From SMWN01 sp965221455 (GTDB lineage: Bacteria; Pseudomonadota; Gammaproteobacteria; Eutrophobiales; Eutrophobiaceae), in NCBI GenBank assembly GCA_965221455.1, contig OZ244890.1, positions 1,240,001 through 1,304,000 on the forward strand: a stretch of DNA of 64,000 bases, read 5' to 3'. A program made the translations under genes and the position numbers. Below, in pieces: positions 44,144-53,501 of the stretch; the stretch's first letter is position 1, and each line of letters starts with the position of its first letter. The notes beneath the pieces are model-generated. The model was not told the origin of the DNA. It made no database searches and worked only from the letters and a program-made list of their open reading frames with translations.

Positions 44144-45322
44144 TTAATGGTAAGTGTAGGCACTCAGTATTCCATCACTACTGTATGCATAGACGACATC
44201 TTCAACAGCAACAGGCGGAGCCAAAATCGCCTTCTTTGAAAACCGTGTGCGAGCAACGAATTGGCCATTGCTCTTGTCCATCCAGTGTAAATAGCCTTCC
44301 AGATCACCGACAACAACAAGGTTACCAATGGTGGCAGGAGCTGTTACTTGTCTGGCAAACAAGTTTTCTTGTTTCCATAACGAAGTTCCTGAGCTTCTAT
44401 CCAGAGCCCAGATATTACTTTGCTCGTCTGTAATATAGATACTCTCTCCATCAGAGGTGAGGCCTGCATAGGAAGATATCTCTCGAGTCCAGGTAATACG
44501 CCCATTTTTTAAGGCAACTGAGGCAGTACGTCCCTGAAAAGTTGCCACGTAGATATCATTACCTATGATCAGCGGATCAGAATCAATATCAATCATTCTT
44601 TCCAATTGCGATTGGCCAGATGCCAGCGATACGCTGATTTCCCATATTAATTTGCCAGTGAATAGATTGATGGCGGAAATTCGGCCGCCATCAAAACCGG
44701 CAATCACAATATCATCCGCGATGACTGGATTACTGGTACCGCGCAAGGTTAATGTAGGCATGACGCGGTCATAGTTCCATAGATGACTACCATTATTTGC
44801 ATCAAGTCCAAACAATTTCCCGTCAATGGTGCGTACCACAACGATGTCATTAGCTTCTTGTGGCGCAGCCAATATTTCACTGGAGACCTTTGTTTGCCAT
44901 AATAGCTTTCCGTTTTCGCTTGCGTATGCCAGCACATCGCCTTCATCAGATCCAACCATTGTCAGTTTTTCGCCAGTACCTGGTCCACCAGAAATCGACA
45001 TATCTGCAGCATTTTTCCAAATAGTGTTACCGGTATTAGCATCGAGACTCGTCAGATTACCTCGGGCATCCGCAACAAATACTCTGCCTGGTGTATGAGC
45101 AGGGGTGAGTCTAAGGAATTGTTTGTTTGAGCCCCTGCCTGTATCTTTTGACCACAGTTCTATAATCTCGGTGAGTGTTTCTATTTCAACCAAAGTTGTA
45201 GGCTGTTCAGAGTTGTCTTTGTCATTGCCAGTAATTGCACCAAAAAGATTCCTGGTACTGGTACATCCAGAGAATAAAATTAATGTTGAAGCGATGAGAA
45301 TAAAGCGAGTGGTTGTTTGCAT
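44144..45322 (-). CDS. bamB: Outer-membrane assembly lipoprotein BamB
   Basis: A 392-residue lipoprotein (signal ending L-F-S-G-C, Cys20) forming an eight-bladed PQQ-type propeller, with repeats such as L-D-A-N-T-G-N-T-I-W-K, S-E-N-G-K-L-L-W-Q and L-D-R-S-S-G-T-S-L-W-K. BamB binds BamA and helps outer-membrane protein insertion. It lies 9 bp after the yfgM-like gene and before der. Confidence 0.93.
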   Translation of the reverse strand: MQTTTRFILIASTLILFSGCTSTRNLFGAITGNDKDNSEQPTTLVEIETLTEIIELWSKDTGRGSNKQFLRLTPAHTPGRVFVADARGNLTSLDANTGNTIWKNAADMSISGGPGTGEKLTMVGSDEGDVLAYASENGKLLWQTKVSSEILAAPQEANDIVVVRTIDGKLFGLDANNGSHLWNYDRVMPTLTLRGTSNPVIADDIVIAGFDGGRISAINLFTGKLIWEISVSLASGQSQLERMIDIDSDPLIIGNDIYVATFQGRTASVALKNGRITWTREISSYAGLTSDGESIYITDEQSNIWALDRSSGTSLWKQENLFARQVTAPATIGNLVVVGDLEGYLHWMDKSNGQFVARTRFSKKAILAPPVAVEDVVYAYSSDGILSAYTYH

Positions 45323-45331
45323 CAGAGTTAA

Positions 45332-45952
45332 TTAATTCCGTCCGATATCATCTAATTTCATTTGTACAAGAGGTTGATTGTCTCGAATGCCTAACGCTTG
45401 TGTATAGGCATCCCGAGCAGCCTTTGATTCGCCTTGTTGTGACAAAATATCGCCACGTAGTTCATGATAGTTTGGTGCGAATTTCCCTGTGTCTATTTTT
45501 TCAATTAAAGACAATGCAGCATCTTTATTGCCTTCCTCCAGCAGCAAACGCGCAAGACGTAACCTTGCCAGATGTTTGAATTCATCACTATCTGTATTGT
45601 CGAATACCCATTGCAGATGGTTTTTCGCAGATTCAACATCATTATTCTCCACGGCTTCGCGTGCCTGCAGTAGTTTTGTGAAGCCCAAATAAGGTGTTGG
45701 CTTGTAGTCATCACTTATCTGTTGGGCAATTTTCCCAATCTGTTTTTCTTCATTTTCATCTTCATCAACTATCATGCGTTCATAGAGATCTGATGCTTTT
45801 TTTCCTTGCGTTACAAGATGATTTTGCCAACCGCGCCAGCCGAATATCATAATCAGACCAATAGCGATTCCGCCGACGACTGATTTGCCGTTCTCGTTCC
45901 ACCACTTTTTAAGGTATTCTATTTGTTCTTCATCTGTTCTGTAGTCTGCCAA
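45332..45952 (-). CDS. YfgM-like membrane-anchored TPR protein
   Basis: A 206-residue protein with an N-terminal Y-L-K-K-W-W segment, a membrane helix (about 20-40: V-V-G-G-I-A-I-G-L-I-M-I-F-G-W) and C-terminal TPR-like repeats. YfgM-type proteins associate with the Sec translocon and PpiD and aid periplasmic chaperoning. It uses a TTG start with a good GAGGAG ribosome site 6 bases upstream; no ATG fits. It sits between hisS and bamB as expected. Confidence 0.88.
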   Translation of the reverse strand: MADYRTDEEQIEYLKKWWNENGKSVVGGIAIGLIMIFGWRGWQNHLVTQGKKASDLYERMIVDEDENEEKQIGKIAQQISDDYKPTPYLGFTKLLQAREAVENNDVESAKNHLQWVFDNTDSDEFKHLARLRLARLLLEEGNKDAALSLIEKIDTGKFAPNYHELRGDILSQQGESKAARDAYTQALGIRDNQPLVQMKLDDIGRN

Positions 45953-46035
45953 AATTTACTCCTCAGATGGGGTTTGATAACTCAGCCGCAGATGATAGTG
46001 ATGCTTTACGCATCATGCAATGGCCTTTCAAATGA

Positions 46036-47310
46036 CTACGAAATGTTTTTTGATAATAATTCGCCGATTTTGCTCCATGACACCGTTTTCTGTTCCGATC
46101 CATCTCTCAAGGATTTGAAACCTATATTTTGGTTTTCCAGTTCTTCGTTGCCAAGGATTAGCCCAAAGAGTGCACCGGATTTATCAGCAAGTTTGAACTG
46201 TTTTTTAAAACTGCCACCACCAAAATGGGTCATGAGCCGGAGTTCTGGTAGCTGATTACGCAGTGACTCGGCCAGTTTTAAGCCTGCGGAAACGACATCA
46301 TTTTCAGCAGCAAGGATTAAATAAGCATGTAAGGGCTGTTGCTCTATCTTATTCCCGTTGGTTTTGATCAGCGCCAGCAAACGTTCCAGGCCCAGCGAAA
46401 AGCCACAGGCGGGGGCAGGTTTTCCAGCAAAATGTTCAATGAGTCCATTATAACGACCACCCCCACAAACAGTGCCTTGGGCACCGAGTTTATCGGTAAC
46501 CCATTCGAATACGGTCTGTCCGTAGTAGTCGAGGCCGCGCACGAGCCGGGGGTTGATCTCATATTCAATCCCGGCTTCATCCAGTATATGTTGTAATTGC
46601 TCGAAGTGGACTTGAGATTCAGTATCCAAATAATCTTTCATTAGTGGTACAGCGTCAAGCAATTCCTGTAAATCCGGATTTTTGCTATCGAGGATACGTA
46701 AAGGATTTGTGTGTAGTTTGCGTTGACTGTCTGCGTCTAATTTTTCTGCATGTTGCGAAAAATAGTCGATTAATATTTCACGATATTTTGCTCTAGCTTG
46801 CACTGATCCCAACGAATTCAATTGCAGCCGAATATCTGTAAGTCCCAGTTCGCGCCACAAGCGCGCGCTCAATATAATGAGTTCAGCATCAATATCCGGA
46901 CCATCAAAGCCAAACGCCTCGACACCAATTTGGTGAAACTGTCTTTGTCTGCCTTTTTGTGGTCTTTCATGTCTGAACATGGCTCCCATGTACCAGAGCT
47001 TTTGTGTCTGGTTGTAGAACAGGCCATGCTCAATTCCGGCTCTTATACAACCAGCCGTCCCTTCCGGTCGTAGGGTCAGGCTGTCGCCATTAAGATCTTC
47101 GAAACTGTACATTTCCTTCGACACTATGTCTGTCTGTTCGCCAATTGAGCGAGCGAATAATTCAGTCCTTTCAAGAATAGGCAAACGAATTTCCTGATAA
47201 CCATAGTTATTCAGGATCTGTGAAATTTTTCTTTCAATGAATTGCCAGTGGGCGGACTCTTTTGGCAATAAATCGGGCATGCCACGGATGGCCTGTAATT
47301 TCTTGGGCAA
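46036..47310 (-). CDS. hisS: Histidyl-tRNA synthetase
   Basis: A 424-residue class II synthetase with motif 2 (R-P-E-G-T-A-G-C-I-R), the histidine-binding R-G-L-D-Y-Y and G-G-G-R-Y-N-G-L, and motif 3 (G-F-S-L-G-L-E-R-L), then the anticodon-binding domain. The start is TTG at 47310 (M-P-K-K-L-Q-A-I-R-G-M matches the family), with GGAGAA about 5 bases upstream. The upstream gene is rodZ; ispG, normally between them, is absent. Confidence 0.94.
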   Translation of the reverse strand: MPKKLQAIRGMPDLLPKESAHWQFIERKISQILNNYGYQEIRLPILERTELFARSIGEQTDIVSKEMYSFEDLNGDSLTLRPEGTAGCIRAGIEHGLFYNQTQKLWYMGAMFRHERPQKGRQRQFHQIGVEAFGFDGPDIDAELIILSARLWRELGLTDIRLQLNSLGSVQARAKYREILIDYFSQHAEKLDADSQRKLHTNPLRILDSKNPDLQELLDAVPLMKDYLDTESQVHFEQLQHILDEAGIEYEINPRLVRGLDYYGQTVFEWVTDKLGAQGTVCGGGRYNGLIEHFAGKPAPACGFSLGLERLLALIKTNGNKIEQQPLHAYLILAAENDVVSAGLKLAESLRNQLPELRLMTHFGGGSFKKQFKLADKSGALFGLILGNEELENQNIGFKSLRDGSEQKTVSWSKIGELLSKNIS

Positions 47311-47526
47311 CGCATTCTCCTGGTAGATACACTATTTTATAATATTATGTGAGTATAATAATCTGGAAATCCATTATACCAGCACGCCGATAAATGTGAG
47401 GCATTGCGAATGGAACACAACAGCTATCATTAACCAACGATAAGCAGGCCCCATACTCAAGACCTTATGGAATTGTGAGAAAACTGTTTTGATCTAAATG
47501 TAGACTGGTCGAGCCTACCAGGGTGA

Positions 47527-48390
47527 TTATTCAATAAAGAAACGGGCAATACCCGCTTCGGTATATTTGCTGGTATCGAAGATTTTGCCTTTAAAGCTGA
47601 CAGAAACGCCTCTCGCATTACCAAGTTTGACAGATAAGGGATGGTTCCCCGCCAAATTAATTTTTTCTCCGGGTTTTGCAAGGTCAAAATAGAGTCTTTC
47701 TCCCAGTGCGTCATGGACCTCAATCCAGGATTCAGCCGTTAATTCCATTTTTAAGGTTTCTAATCTGGATCTTAATTTAAGTGATTCTTGATCTGTGGTT
47801 TCTGGCGATACCAGAGTGTCTGGTGAAGCTGATTCTCCGCCAACTTCAGCGTTCAATTCAGGATCGTAATCAGCGTTTTCGATGTCAGACACGTTTAATA
47901 TTTCAGGATGTGTAACGATATTATAGCTGTAAGTAAAGCTTGGAGACTCGCCACCTTCGCCGGCTTTTGGTTTGTTTGCATAAGGAGTGGTACTGACAAT
48001 GTTTGAGCTTTGCCACCAGATAATGATTAGTATCATTAATGTGAATGTAATTAAATAGGTTATGGTCTTTACGGAGGTATCTTTGCTGCTTGCCTGAAGT
48101 TTGGGTTTGACATCAGGTAAAATCTCCGGCGGTGCAGCGGCTGAACCTTGGTAAATGTCGATAAGATTATTTGCATCCAGGTTGATAGCACGAGCATAAC
48201 TTCGAATATATCCCCTGACGTAGGTTGGCGCAGGTAGATTATCGAAATTGGAGGTATCCAGTGCTGCAATAACTTCTTCTTTAAGGTTCAATCTGGACGC
48301 GATTTCTTTCTGGGATAACGACATGCTTTCTCTGGTCCTAGTCAGAATCTCTCCAAGGTTTCTGCTATTTTCCAGTTGATCTACGGTCAT
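47527..48390 (-). CDS. rodZ: Cytoskeleton protein RodZ
   Basis: A 287-residue protein with an N-terminal cytoplasmic Cro/CI-type HTH domain (S-L-S-Q-K-E-I-A-S-R-L-N-L-K). A membrane helix lies at about 107-124 (I-T-Y-L-I-T-F-T-L-M-I-L-I-I-I-W-W), then an acidic linker and a periplasmic DUF4115 domain (L-T-A-E-S-W-I-E-V-H-D-A). RodZ links MreB filaments to the membrane and controls rod shape. Its start overlaps the pilW 3' end by 26 bp, indicating coupling. Confidence 0.92.
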   Translation of the reverse strand: MTVDQLENSRNLGEILTRTRESMSLSQKEIASRLNLKEEVIAALDTSNFDNLPAPTYVRGYIRSYARAINLDANNLIDIYQGSAAAPPEILPDVKPKLQASSKDTSVKTITYLITFTLMILIIIWWQSSNIVSTTPYANKPKAGEGGESPSFTYSYNIVTHPEILNVSDIENADYDPELNAEVGGESASPDTLVSPETTDQESLKLRSRLETLKMELTAESWIEVHDALGERLYFDLAKPGEKINLAGNHPLSVKLGNARGVSVSFKGKIFDTSKYTEAGIARFFIE

Positions 48391-49165
48391 TATCTTCTAT
48401 CTTGTTAAGTAAATGGGCTTCTTTGCTGTTCGGAAATGCATTTTTCAATAGTAGTTGATAGCTGGAAAGTGCATTTTTATCGCCAAGTTCTTTTTCGATA
48501 TTGATACCAAGCCAGAGGCTTTTCGCCGTGTGTGCACTGTTCTCAAGATAGCGCTGTAAATAAGCTCTTGCCGACAGGTAATTAGACATCCCGTATGACA
48601 GTTGTGACATTTGCAGTAGAGCAACAGATATCTCGGGATTTTTTTCCAGTGCATTTCTAAAGTGTGACTCAGCAACATCTAGTTTACCTTTGGCCATAGC
48701 GCAAGTTCCAGCGTTTGCAAGCGCAATTTCAGGTGTCGGATACAACGGATTCCGAGCAGCTTTCATGAAAGACGCTTCTGCTTCAGCAAAGCGCGAATTC
48801 TGGCAAAGAAACTGGCCATAATTATTCAGGGTTGGAGCGTCATTACTGTTTAAACTAAGGGCTTTTCTAAAATACTCATCAGCTTTTACCTCATCACCAA
48901 GCTGTTGATATAAAATTGCCAAGGCGTTGTGGGTAGGTGGATAGTTTCTATCTGCAGCCCGAGCCTTTTCAAATTTAGACAAGGCTTTTTCGTACTCCTT
49001 TTCCTGCATATAGGCAATTCCAAGTCTGAGATTGGCTTCAGCCGCATCGTTTGTTGTCACCGATGGTTTAATTGCTCCCGAGTCTGTACCAATGACAGTC
49101 GCGTGATCGCAGCCAGCCAACCCTGTAATCATCATGATAAGGTAAATGAGAGTAAATTTTCTCAT
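48365..49165 (-). CDS. pilW: Type IV pilus biogenesis lipoprotein PilW/PilF
   Basis: A 266-residue lipoprotein (signal ending L-A-G-C, Cys19) made of about six TPR units (E-A-N-L-R-L-G-I-A-Y-M, T-H-N-A-L-A-I-L-Y-Q-Q-L-G, T-L-N-N-Y-G-Q-F-L-C). PilW/PilF guides the secretin PilQ to the outer membrane and stabilises its multimer. It overlaps rlmN by four bases and rodZ by 26, the conserved rlmN-pilW-rodZ block. No other pilus gene is in this window. Confidence 0.92.
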   Translation of the reverse strand: MRKFTLIYLIMMITGLAGCDHATVIGTDSGAIKPSVTTNDAAEANLRLGIAYMQEKEYEKALSKFEKARAADRNYPPTHNALAILYQQLGDEVKADEYFRKALSLNSNDAPTLNNYGQFLCQNSRFAEAEASFMKAARNPLYPTPEIALANAGTCAMAKGKLDVAESHFRNALEKNPEISVALLQMSQLSYGMSNYLSARAYLQRYLENSAHTAKSLWLGINIEKELGDKNALSSYQLLLKNAFPNSKEAHLLNKIEDNDRRSTGK

Positions 49166-50253
49166 GCATTATATTCCGCCGTATGTTGGCGATATTTTTT
49201 TGCGCGAGCCGCCACCTTTCCGACTAATTGACCACAGGCGGCATTTATATCTTCACCGCGAGTTTTGCGGGTAATTGTAAATAAGCCAGCTTTTATCAAT
49301 ATATCTCTGAATTTATTAATAGCATTTGAGTTGGAACATTGGTAATCCGTTCCCGGGAACCAGTTAAATGGGATCAGATTAATTTTTGCGGGGATTCCAT
49401 TCGTCAGTTTTACAAGCATACGAGCTTCAGCTTCGCTGTCATTGATGCCGTCAAGCATAACATATTCGAATGTAATAGTATCTCCAGCCTGGATTTTTGT
49501 ATATCTTTTGCAGGCTGCCATTAATTCCGCAAGTGGGTAAGTCTTGTTAATGGGCACCAGTTGATTGCGTAGCTCATCATTGGTCGCATGCAATGAAATA
49601 GCGAGACTGACATTACTCGTTTCCGCAAGCTTGTCAATTGCTGGAATCAGACCTGAAGTACTTAACGTGACGCGTTTCCTGGACAGCCCAAATGCGCTAT
49701 CTTCCGTCATTAGACTCATGGCGCTAACGACATTATCAAAGTTGAGCATGGGTTCCCCCATGCCCATCATCACGATATTACTGATGATGCGATTTTTATG
49801 CTCGTAAACTCTGAGTGCTCGATTGGCAACCAATAATTGACCTATAATTTCTCCAGTAGATAAATTGCGATTAAATCCTTGCTTTCCGGTAGAACAAAAG
49901 CTGCAGTCCAGTGCACAGCCTACTTGAGAAGAGACACAGAGCGTGCCTCTGTCTTTTTCCGGAATGAAGACGGTTTCCATGCTGTTATCGTCATCAAGTT
50001 TGAGCAACCATTTACGTGTACCATCTACAGATACCTGCTGACTGATAATTTTGGGTAATTTGATGTGAGCCACGACCGATAATTTTTCACGGAGTGTTTT
50101 ACTAAGCGTCGACATTTCCGAGAAATCGGTGATTCCATGCTGATAAATCCACTTAATCACCTGATTTGCACGAAATGGCTTTTCACCCATGCCAGTAAAA
50201 TAAGCGGACATGGATCGTAAGTCTAAATCAAGCAGGTTCGTTTGTGCGTGCAT
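49162..50253 (-). CDS. rlmN: 23S rRNA/tRNA adenine C2-methyltransferase RlmN
   Basis: A radical-SAM enzyme of 363 residues that methylates A2503 of 23S rRNA and A37 of some tRNAs. The cluster-binding cysteines are C113-x3-C117-x2-C120, the G-M-G-E-P motif is present, and the second catalytic cysteine is C340 (A-A-C-G-Q-L). It follows ndk after 8 bp. Confidence 0.95.
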   Translation of the reverse strand: MHAQTNLLDLDLRSMSAYFTGMGEKPFRANQVIKWIYQHGITDFSEMSTLSKTLREKLSVVAHIKLPKIISQQVSVDGTRKWLLKLDDDNSMETVFIPEKDRGTLCVSSQVGCALDCSFCSTGKQGFNRNLSTGEIIGQLLVANRALRVYEHKNRIISNIVMMGMGEPMLNFDNVVSAMSLMTEDSAFGLSRKRVTLSTSGLIPAIDKLAETSNVSLAISLHATNDELRNQLVPINKTYPLAELMAACKRYTKIQAGDTITFEYVMLDGINDSEAEARMLVKLTNGIPAKINLIPFNWFPGTDYQCSNSNAINKFRDILIKAGLFTITRKTRGEDINAACGQLVGKVAARAKKYRQHTAEYNA

Positions 50254-50261
50254 TCCTCATA

Positions 50262-50699
50262 TTACCGAGTGCGGACACAAATTTCCTCTGGTGTGAAAAA
50301 AAACTTTATCTCTTCAGCAGCAGTTTCCGGAGCATCTGAGCCATGTACAGCGTTTTCACCGGCTTGGCTGCCTCTTGCCAGGTCGTAACGAATTGAACCA
50401 GTAGCAGCATGCTCTGGATTAGTCGCCCCCATTAATGTGCGATATTTTGTAATAGCGTTTTCCCCTTCCAGGACAGTGATCATGGTTGGTCCCGAGATCA
50501 TGAATTCGACCAGTTCTGTATAAAATGGACGATCTTTATGAACTGCATAAAAAATTTCCGCTTGTTCCCTGCTTAAATGTTCCATCTTTGCTGCGATAAT
50601 AGTTAAATTATTCTTCTCAAGCCGGGAATAGATTTCGCCAATATAATTATTGGCAACTGCATCAGGTTTGATTATTGATAGCGTGCGTTCAACGGGCAT
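50262..50699 (-). CDS. ndk: Nucleoside diphosphate kinase
   Basis: A 145-residue enzyme that balances NTP pools by phosphotransfer through a histidine. The catalytic H119 lies in N-A-V-H-G-S-D, and K11-P-D is conserved at the N-terminus. It heads the ndk-rlmN-pilW-rodZ block. Confidence 0.96.
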   Translation of the reverse strand: MPVERTLSIIKPDAVANNYIGEIYSRLEKNNLTIIAAKMEHLSREQAEIFYAVHKDRPFYTELVEFMISGPTMITVLEGENAITKYRTLMGATNPEHAATGSIRYDLARGSQAGENAVHGSDAPETAAEEIKFFFTPEEICVRTR

Positions 50700-50834
50700 A
50701 TTGTAAAATATCCATACTATAAAATTAGGAATTGCTGATTAATTGAGAAGCGGAATTATACGGATCTGGATTTTTGGGTAAAGTGCCTATACTTGGGAAT
50801 AAAGAGTAAATGTAACGGCTGATTGACTTTTAGC

Positions 50835-51173
50835 TCAATCCCAGCGGTTATCACGTGTTTGAACAATGCCATCAATAATTTTAACAGGGAAAGTCGGGAT
50901 ATCTTCATAGGCTGGGGGCGTGAGAGCCTTGCCTGTTTTAATGCAAAAGCGTGCGCCATGATGAGGACAAATAATTTGATCGTTATCCAGTAATTGTTCA
51001 GGTTCCAAACCACAGGCCAACATCGGAGAATTATCATGGCTGCAGTTGTTTTCTATGGCATGAAATTCGCCCTCAAGATTAAATACGGCGATTTGAACAT
51101 CTCCTAAATCAACCAGCCGAGCCTGGCCCGAACCAAAATGTTCAACAGGTTCGACATTTATCCAGTCTGACAT
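50835..51173 (-). CDS. Rieske-type 2Fe-2S ferredoxin-like protein
   Basis: A 112-residue soluble protein with Rieske ligands C44-x-H46 and C69-x2-H72, in the order of NirD/BphF-type proteins. It has no signal peptide, so it is cytoplasmic. It is the last gene of the SUF operon (40 bp after sufT). Small Rieske proteins often close SUF operons; this one may be an electron donor to cluster assembly or simply a client. Confidence 0.9.
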   Translation of the reverse strand: MSDWINVEPVEHFGSGQARLVDLGDVQIAVFNLEGEFHAIENNCSHDNSPMLACGLEPEQLLDNDQIICPHHGARFCIKTGKALTPPAYEDIPTFPVKIIDGIVQTRDNRWD

Positions 51174-51212
51174 ACCGTTTATCCTGTGGCGGAATTCAAG
51201 AAAATAGCGAAG

Positions 51213-51767
51213 TTAATAAAGTCCGGTTTGTAGTCTGGCAGCTTCCGACATCATGGTTTGATTCCATGGAGGATCAAAAGTCAGATCAACGCTCACCTGA
51301 GTGACATTGGGAACATTTAATATTTTGTTACGGACATCTTCCGCCAGGAATTCTCCCATGCCACATCCTGGTGCGGTCAATGTCATGGTGATGTTGACCT
51401 GATTTCCTGTTTCAAGAGGACTGACACTACAGTCATAAACGAGTCCCAGTTCGACAATATCAATGGGAATTTCCGGATCGTAACAAGTGTGCAGTTGCGC
51501 CCAGATGTGTTCTTCCTCGACACTACCATCTCCCGTCATTTCCTTGTCGACAGTTGATATATTTTGAATTTCCACATCAAATCCCAGGGCATCTGCATCT
51601 TTACTGTCAATGCGTGCCAGGTTGCCATTAACATTGACAGTATAGCTCCCGCCCAGTGCTTGCGTGATGTAGACGATGTTGCCTTTTTCAAGTCTAATCG
51701 GTGTGCCATCAGGGATTAACGCAGCATCGCAATCTCGTATTATTGCGATCTGTTCATTATGTCGCAT
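51213..51767 (-). CDS. sufT: SufT, Fe-S maturation factor (MIP18/DUF59 family)
   Basis: From the ATG at 51767 (GGAGA upstream) the protein is 184 residues. It has the SufT-specific N-terminal part (R-D-C-D-A-A-L-I-P-D-G-T-P) and a C-terminal MIP18 domain (Y-D-P-E-I-P-I-D-I-V-E-L-G-L-V-Y-D, then A-P-G-C-G-M with the conserved cysteine). SufT aids Fe-S protein maturation under high demand. A longer reading from 51857 overlaps sufU and adds 30 unconserved residues. Confidence 0.92.
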   Translation of the reverse strand: MRHNEQIAIIRDCDAALIPDGTPIRLEKGNIVYITQALGGSYTVNVNGNLARIDSKDADALGFDVEIQNISTVDKEMTGDGSVEEEHIWAQLHTCYDPEIPIDIVELGLVYDCSVSPLETGNQVNITMTLTAPGCGMGEFLAEDVRNKILNVPNVTQVSVDLTFDPPWNQTMMSEAARLQTGLY

Positions 51768-51781
51768 ACCCAATTCTCCAT

Positions 51782-52243
51782 TTATTCTGTTGTCGCCGGG
51801 GACAGGACATCGCCCCGTAACGCTGAATGCAAGGTGTGCCAACAAAGTGTTGCGCACTTAACGCGTGCAGGGTACGCCTTAACGCCCGCCAGAGCTGCCA
51901 ATTTTCCAAGTGTCTGTATCTCCGTTGCGTCAGAATTATCTTGTTCCATGATTAAATTATGAAAATTCTCGAATAGTTGATCGGCTTCTGCAATGGTTTT
52001 TCCCGCCAATGATTCTGTCATTAAAGATGCTGAAGCAACGGAGATGGCACAGCCCGATCCATCAAAGCTGACATGAGTGATAACATCATCTTCTATTGTT
52101 AAGTAAAGATTTAATTTATCGCCGCATAACGGGTTGTAGCCTTCAACGATTTGCGTTGGATTTTCGAGTTTCCCAAAATTTCTCGGGCTGCGGTTATGAT
52201 CAATGATGACTTCCTGATAGAGGTTTTTTAAATCAAAAATCAT
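51782..52243 (-). CDS. sufU: SufU, zinc-dependent sulfurtransferase
   Basis: A 153-residue IscU-fold protein with the SufU zinc ligands C40-x-D42, C65 and C130 and an insertion relative to IscU. In SUF systems that have SufU, it accepts persulfide sulfur from SufS in place of SufE. It overlaps sufS by four bases, supporting direct partnership. No sufE is present. Confidence 0.93.
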   Translation of the reverse strand: MIFDLKNLYQEVIIDHNRSPRNFGKLENPTQIVEGYNPLCGDKLNLYLTIEDDVITHVSFDGSGCAISVASASLMTESLAGKTIAEADQLFENFHNLIMEQDNSDATEIQTLGKLAALAGVKAYPARVKCATLCWHTLHSALRGDVLSPATTE

Positions 52244-53493
52244 GCAAAAACCTCTCTGGCTTTTTCCAGGGCCTGGATCAATTTATCAACTTCTTCGAAA
52301 GTGTTATAGAAAGCAAAAGAAGCGCGTGCGGTTGCAGGTACGTTAAAATGTGTTATCGCTGGCATGGCACAATGGTGACCTGTACGGATGGCGATACCTT
52401 CGTGATCAAGGATAGTACCTATATCGTGCGGATGGATACTATCCATCACAAAGGCCAGGATACTGGTTTTCTGCGTTGCTGTGCCGATCAGACGCAAGCC
52501 ATGAACTTGCCTGGCTTTTGCCGTTGCGTATTCAAGCAAATCGTGTTCGTGGGCGGCAATTGCATCCGGATTGATTGCATTCACATAGTCAATGGCGGCG
52601 CCCAATCCAACAACGCCTGCAATATGTGGCGTCCCCGCTTCAAACTTATAAGGTAGATCGGCATACACAATCTTTTCGAATGATACCATCTTGATCATAT
52701 CGCCACCGCCTTGCCATGGAGGCATAGCTTCGAGTAACTCTATTTTACCGTACAGAACACCAATGCCTGTTGGCCCGAATAATTTATGTCCAGAAAATAC
52801 ATAAAAATCGCAATTCAGTGTCTGCACATCTACGGTAGTATGTGCAACCGCTTGCGCACCATCAATAATGGTAATCGCGTTATATTCACGCGCACGGTCA
52901 ATAATGTGTTGAATCGGATTAATGGTGCCCAAGGCATTGGAAATGTGCACCACTGAGACGATCTTTGTTTTGGTATTGAGTAATTTTTCAAATTCCTCAA
53001 TAATTAATTCACCACGATCATTGATAGGAATAACCTTCAGAATTGCACCTGTTTGTTCACAGAGTAATCGCCATGGCACGATGTTCGAATGGTGTTCCAT
53101 GGTGGATATAATAATTTCATCACCAGCCTTAAGGTTGGTTCTACCGTGACTTTGTGCAATAAGATTTAATGCTTCCGTGGCGCCACGGACAAAAATAATT
53201 TCTTTTTCTGAACTGGCATTAAGAAAATTGCGGACCTTGCCACGGGCAGCTTCGTAGTCTGCAGTTGCTCTTTCACTTAAGCTATGAATACCCCGATGAA
53301 TATTAGAATTGTCATGTTGATAATATTTACTCAGTGCTGCGATAACTTGAGCGGGTTTTTGTGATGTCGCTGCGTTATCGATATAGACGAGAGGTTTTTC
53401 ATTAACCTTTTGATGCAAGATCGGAAAATCCTGACGTATCTTTTTAACATCAAGTGACGGTTTGAAATTATCTGCCGTGTTTGTTTCTAACAT
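52240..53493 (-). CDS. sufS: Cysteine desulfurase SufS
   Basis: A 417-residue PLP enzyme that removes sulfur from cysteine as a persulfide. The PLP lysine lies in F-S-G-H-K-L-F-G-P and the catalytic cysteine in R-T-G-H-H-C-A-M-P. It is a group II (SufS/CsdA-type) desulfurase, matching the SufU partner. 8 bp after sufD. Confidence 0.95.
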   Translation of the reverse strand: MLETNTADNFKPSLDVKKIRQDFPILHQKVNEKPLVYIDNAATSQKPAQVIAALSKYYQHDNSNIHRGIHSLSERATADYEAARGKVRNFLNASSEKEIIFVRGATEALNLIAQSHGRTNLKAGDEIIISTMEHHSNIVPWRLLCEQTGAILKVIPINDRGELIIEEFEKLLNTKTKIVSVVHISNALGTINPIQHIIDRAREYNAITIIDGAQAVAHTTVDVQTLNCDFYVFSGHKLFGPTGIGVLYGKIELLEAMPPWQGGGDMIKMVSFEKIVYADLPYKFEAGTPHIAGVVGLGAAIDYVNAINPDAIAAHEHDLLEYATAKARQVHGLRLIGTATQKTSILAFVMDSIHPHDIGTILDHEGIAIRTGHHCAMPAITHFNVPATARASFAFYNTFEEVDKLIQALEKAREVFA

Positions 53494-53501
53494 TTAAACG
53501 A

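Noticed and set aside
47457..47723. Minus-strand 88-codon frame near rodZ as an ispG remnant
   Set aside because: It is a shadow of the rodZ 3' end and has no IspG motif.
51768..51857. Longer SufT starting inside sufU
   Set aside because: The added residues are sufU sequence read in another frame; 51767 has a ribosome site and matches SufT.
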